This document shows, piece by piece, positions 5,258 through 7,691 of a stretch of 7,691 nt of DNA. The translations under genes and the position numbers were made by a program. Positions within the stretch are counted from its first letter, which is position 1. Each line of letters begins with the position of its first letter. Under the pieces are notes generated by a model. That model made no database searches, was not told where the DNA came from, and was given only the letters and a program-made list of their open reading frames with translations. The stretch is taken from assembly GCA_027064565.1 (NCBI GenBank), contig JAMOPK010000339.1, positions 1-7,691 of the forward strand, in the 5' to 3' direction. Source of the DNA: Caldifarciminota bacterium (lineage in GTDB: Bacteria > Hydrothermota > Hydrothermia > B15-G9).

Positions 5258-6055
5258 ATGACCGGATCGGCAACCCTGTTATGGGTCATCACCGTTGTGC
5301 TTTTGCTCTCATCTGGAGTCATATCGTTAGCTTACGGCAAAAACAGACTCAGATATGTAACGCTGTTGCTGTCGCTGGCCTTTTTCGGGTTCTACAACAC
5401 GGCCGGGCTCGCCGGCCCCGGATGGCTACAGGACACAATCCTGAAGCTAAAGGAATTCGGGGACTTTCTGCCATTTTACCTGATAATCATCGCCATCCTG
5501 CTTTTCACTCTCGTCTTCGGCCAGTTCTTCTGCGGCTGGGTATGCCCGATGGGGGCGGTTCAGGAATTCCTTCACGATTTCCACAAAAAGGAAGTCAAAA
5601 TACCGGACAGGGTGGATAAGTGGCTTGGGCTGGCAAAATACATCTTCGCATTTTACCTGATTCTCCACGCCATCGTTAAACACACAAAACTGCACTATCT
5701 GAACCCATTTTTTGTGGTGTTTAATCTCGATGGTTCCACTCCCCTTGTGATAGTGGCAGCGATAATCCTGCTCCTTTCGGTGTTTATCTATCGCCCATGG
5801 TGCAGGTGGTTCTGCCCATTCTCCGCTATCCTCAATCTGCTCGGAAAAATCAGCCTTTTCCAGCTTTCGACAAACGAAAAATGCACAAACTGCTCCCTGG
5901 GGGAACGGGTCTGCAGGATTGGAGCCATCAAAGTTGAGAAAGATGAATCGGGAAAAAGGCAAACCCGTGTGATAAATTCGCGCTGCATAAGATGTGGCGA
6001 TTGTGTCACTTCCTGTCCATGGAAAGGCATCGAGCTAAAATTCAGGGCCAAGTGA
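5258..6055 (+). CDS. Membrane polyferredoxin, NapH/NosR/CcoG-like 4Fe-4S protein
   Basis: This is an integral membrane electron carrier. The 265-residue chain has about five hydrophobic spans (4-24, 31-50, 70-90, 124-143, 159-178). Two CxxxCP motifs characteristic of the NapH/NosR family follow membrane spans: C92-GWV-C96-P and C182-RWF-C186-P. A C-terminal two-cluster ferredoxin domain follows, expected on the cytoplasmic side. Its second motif is canonical, C243-x2-C246-x2-C249-x3-C253-P. The first is C209-x2-C212-x6-C219, with Gly215 where the third cysteine belongs and Arg220 instead of the usual proline. One cluster would therefore have only three cysteine ligands. The ATG at 5258 has AAGGAG at 5245-5250 and lies 4 bases after the lipoprotein stop. 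The protein could pass electrons across the membrane to an external acceptor. The acceptor is not evident, and no catalytic subunit of nitrate, nitrous-oxide or dehalogenation pathways is nearby. Confidence 0.9.
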   Translation: MTGSATLLWVITVVLLLSSGVISLAYGKNRLRYVTLLLSLAFFGFYNTAGLAGPGWLQDTILKLKEFGDFLPFYLIIIAILLFTLVFGQFFCGWVCPMGAVQEFLHDFHKKEVKIPDRVDKWLGLAKYIFAFYLILHAIVKHTKLHYLNPFFVVFNLDGSTPLVIVAAIILLLSVFIYRPWCRWFCPFSAILNLLGKISLFQLSTNEKCTNCSLGERVCRIGAIKVEKDESGKRQTRVINSRCIRCGDCVTSCPWKGIELKFRAK

Positions 6056-6133
6056 GATTCCCACGCGCCACAGGCTTGAGAACGGCAACCGAATAGCGAT
6101 GTGATTTACGCGAATTGAGTTTCAGGATTTCCC

Positions 6134-6149
6134 GAGTGAATTTTCGCTC
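6134..6149 (+). terminator. Weak hairpin downstream of the polyferredoxin gene
   Basis: GAGTGAA (6134-6140) can pair with TTCGCTC (6143-6149) using one G-U wobble, giving about six usable pairs, followed by CTTTC. It lies 78 bases past the stop. The poor U-tract makes it a doubtful terminator, but I see no better one for this operon. Confidence 0.22.
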
Positions 6150-6217
6150 CTTTCAATCCGGGCTAAGGATGAATTTTGCTCAAGGAACAACCTAATTCGC
6201 TTTATTGACTTTGATTT

Positions 6218-6239
6218 TGATAGTTTGATGATAGTTTGA
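6218..6239. repeat. Perfect 11-bp tandem repeat upstream of the LuxR-type regulator
   Basis: TGATAGTTTGA occurs twice with no gap (6218-6228 and 6229-6239). An 11-bp period puts both copies on nearly the same face of the helix, as with paired activator sites. It follows a TTGACT -35-like hexamer at 6205-6210 and lies about 85 bases before the regulator's start. Binding by the regulator itself is a possibility that the sequence does not prove. Confidence 0.55.
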
Positions 6240-6312
6240 AACGCAAGTTGACTCACGAACATCCCATCTGCCTTGATAAACCCATTGGTATTCGTTAAGC
6301 TTTGAGCAAATA

Positions 6313-6320
6313 GGGGAGGA
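6313..6320 (+). promoter_or_regulatory. Ribosome binding site that sets the regulator start
   Basis: GGGGAGGA lies 5 bases before the ATG at 6326, with GGAGG spaced 6 bases from it. An in-frame ATG at 6320 uses the last base of this site and is too close to be served by it. Confidence 0.75.
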
Positions 6321-6325
6321 TGGAC

Positions 6326-7060
6326 ATGAGGCTCTCGAGCATGTGGCAGAAAATTGCCAATGCTGCAACCGGCGATGACATAATGGTTGAACTCAAGAGA
6401 ATGTTGCATGATATGTTTGATGCGGAATACGTTATCGTTTTTGTAGCCCCTGAAGCCCCGCTTAAGAAAATCAGCGCCTCTGAATATATGAGAATAGATT
6501 TTTTAACCTATAATGAGAATGTCCCGGAACCAGAACCAATTGTTGATTCCATTGAGTATCAGGGACATAGATATGTTTCGGCCGATGCTATTACCCGTGA
6601 ATTGTTTGACGAGATTCGGAAGATAGGCGAGGAAACCGGGGAGATGGATGTCAGAGGTTATGATGAGATTCTTCTGAGTTTTACAAGCGGAAACAGGTAT
6701 ATCGGGTTTATAAGCCTGCACAGAAAAGAGCCTTTCACCCGGAGTGAGAAGAGGCGATTGCATAGCATTATGCCGTTTTTGAAGATGGCCATGCGGCTGT
6801 CAGCGTGCCTTGGTATGTTTGAAGAACTACACGTTTATGCTTTTGAATACCTCATCAACGAGCTGATCGAGAGATTCAAACTCACGCCGTCTGAGGCGTA
6901 TGTAATTCGGAGGCTCCTTTCGGGAATGGAGATAGAGGAGATTGCTGAGGATCGAGGGACGTCAGTCCACGCCATTAAAAAGATCATCTCATCCATCTAT
7001 CACAAAACAGGGGTAAACAAGAGATTTGAGCTTTTGAGGCTTGTCTTCAAGCATGACTAA
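6326..7060 (+). CDS. GAF-like sensor with C-terminal LuxR-type HTH, transcriptional regulator
   Basis: This is a 244-residue cytoplasmic DNA-binding protein. The N-terminal half (about 8-160) reads as a GAF-like ligand or redox sensing domain: an opening amphipathic helix pair, strand EYVIVFVAPE, and the late-domain segment RYIGFISLHRKEPFTRSEKRRLHSIMPFLKMAM. The C-terminal part (185-242) is a LuxR/GerE-type helix-turn-helix: LTPSEAYVIRRLLSGMEIEEIAEDRGTS, then the recognition helix HAIKKIISSIYHKTGV. No receiver-domain aspartate pocket is seen, so it is not a standard response regulator. The ligand is unknown. The gene looks more A+T-rich than its neighbours. It has its own spacer and a tandem repeat upstream, and follows the redox operon on the same strand by 270 bases. 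Control of that operon is plausible but unproven. Its stop overlaps the convergent NFACT stop. Confidence 0.85.
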   Translation: MRLSSMWQKIANAATGDDIMVELKRMLHDMFDAEYVIVFVAPEAPLKKISASEYMRIDFLTYNENVPEPEPIVDSIEYQGHRYVSADAITRELFDEIRKIGEETGEMDVRGYDEILLSFTSGNRYIGFISLHRKEPFTRSEKRRLHSIMPFLKMAMRLSACLGMFEELHVYAFEYLINELIERFKLTPSEAYVIRRLLSGMEIEEIAEDRGTSVHAIKKIISSIYHKTGVNKRFELLRLVFKHD

Positions 7061-7691
7061 TCCGTTTTTATCCGGATGGTCTTTTCCTTCTCGATGATGA
7101 CGAGTCCGGGAGGCGCATTTCGGGGTTTTTTGACGTATCGCCGCTCGGTGAAGCTGACATCGCCACGTCCATCCATCGCCGCCTTGCTGAATTTGAGGGC
7201 AAGGGCCGCTGCAAATTCGATATCCTCTTCAGGGACTTCGACGTTTTCAGAATCCCGTTTCAGGATCACATGCGCGCCCGGCACATTGCGCACATGGAAG
7301 AACAGGTCGTGGTCCGACGCTATTCCGAAAGTGACCAGCTCGTTCCCTCTGGCGGATTTCCCGACATAGACCTTGAACCCGCCCGGGGACAGAAATTCCC
7401 GATAGGGTTTTGATGTAGAAGGAGTTTTTGAGTTTTTCCTTTTTTTCTCCGAACGGACATGGAGGTTTTGCAGTTTTTCCATCAATTTCTGCACGCCCCG
7501 TTTCCGTTTTTTGTAAATCTCAAAGTATTTTTGAGCGGCCTCTACCGGCGTTTCCGCAATGTCCAGCGGGATATCCTCTCCCTGAATCACCGCTCTGGAT
7601 GCCCCTGATGGGATTTCGTTGAGGTGAGCCATGATCAGTTCACCCCATCTGCGGTATTTCTCGAAATCCGAGAGCTTGCGGAGCTCATCCT
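7057..7691 (-). CDS. rqcH: NFACT-family protein (RqcH-like), C-terminal part, N-terminus beyond window
   Basis: This family includes bacterial RqcH, which binds obstructed 50S subunits and recruits tRNA-Ala to add alanine tails to stalled nascent chains, marking them for degradation. The reading frame is open to the right edge (210 residues visible), so the ATG at 7632 is internal and not the start. The visible part covers the end of the N-terminal region and the middle helical segment: WGELIMAHLNEIPSG, then IPLDIAETPVEAAQKYFEIYKKRKRG. The NFACT-R domain follows: REFLSPGGFKVYVGKSARGNELVTFGIA, DLFFHVRNVPGAHVIL, and KKPRNAPPGLVIIEKEKTIRI. The N-terminal catalytic-like residues cannot be checked here. 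The usual length is about 550-580 residues, so over half is missing through the window cut. The stop TAG overlaps the convergent regulator's TAA. The symbol rests on family resemblance. Confidence 0.9.
   Translation of the reverse strand, partial: DELRKLSDFEKYRRWGELIMAHLNEIPSGASRAVIQGEDIPLDIAETPVEAAQKYFEIYKKRKRGVQKLMEKLQNLHVRSEKKRKNSKTPSTSKPYREFLSPGGFKVYVGKSARGNELVTFGIASDHDLFFHVRNVPGAHVILKRDSENVEVPEEDIEFAAALALKFSKAAMDGRGDVSFTERRYVKKPRNAPPGLVIIEKEKTIRIKTD

Noticed and set aside
5447..6051. Minus-strand open frames antisense to the polyferredoxin
   Set aside because: The plus-strand gene has cysteine motifs, membrane spans and a ribosome binding site; the antisense products have none.
6320..6325. 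ATG two codons upstream of the regulator start
   Set aside because: It overlaps the GGGGAGGA ribosome binding site; the ATG at 6326 has normal spacing.
6122..6409. 95-residue minus-strand open frame between the polyferredoxin and the regulator
   Set aside because: It has no convincing ribosome binding site, overlaps the regulator's start, and its product shows no domain.
7633..7691. Treating 7632 as the true NFACT start
   Set aside because: The frame stays open to the window edge and the upstream residues (EKYRRWGELI) fit the family, so the gene continues beyond the window.
1..7691. CRISPR arrays, tRNA or rRNA genes, insertion sequences
   Set aside because: No regularly spaced repeats, no cloverleaf-like or rRNA-like stretches, and no transposase or terminal inverted repeats were seen.

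Overview
This is a bacterial chromosomal window dominated by housekeeping genes, with one less familiar redox region in the middle. Almost every gene has a strong GGAGG-type Shine-Dalgarno sequence, base composition is moderate, and there are no mobile elements, CRISPR repeats, tRNAs or rRNAs. The lineage cannot be fixed from the sequence alone. The polyferredoxin suggests an organism with an anaerobic or low-potential redox lifestyle, but that is inference.

Left end (1-1320, minus strand): plsY and gpsA overlap by 8 bases. They supply sn-glycerol 3-phosphate and its acylation, the entry to phospholipid synthesis. gpsA runs off the window at its 3' end. A 314-base divergent spacer follows, with a candidate promoter for each side and a short palindrome upstream of plsY. 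A TlpA-like exported thioredoxin-fold protein with a WCPHC active site lies at 1635-2150 (plus). A strong hairpin at 2173-2195 separates it from groEL and looks like the groEL terminator.

Centre (2222-4167, minus strand): a groES-groEL operon. No CIRCE element is visible. Instead a TGACA-N4-TGTCA inverted repeat overlaps a perfect -35 box. GroEL keeps its ATPase residues but lacks the usual Gly-Gly-Met tail.

Right-centre (4636-6055, plus strand): a two-gene operon separated from groES by a 468-base divergent spacer that holds two perfect 7-bp inverted repeats. The first gene encodes an exported, probably lipid-anchored protein with a beta-sandwich-like part carrying an HxHxxHxxC motif and a helical tail. 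The second encodes a membrane polyferredoxin of the NapH/NosR/CcoG-like type, with two CxxxCP motifs and a ferredoxin domain in which one cluster-ligand cysteine is glycine. This pair is the best candidate for an under-described system: a membrane electron-transfer unit with an extracytoplasmic metal-binding or disulfide partner.

Right end: a GAF plus LuxR-type HTH regulator (6326-7060, plus) is preceded by a perfect 11-bp tandem repeat. Its stop codon overlaps that of a convergent NFACT/RqcH-family ribosome-quality-control gene (minus), which enters from the right edge.
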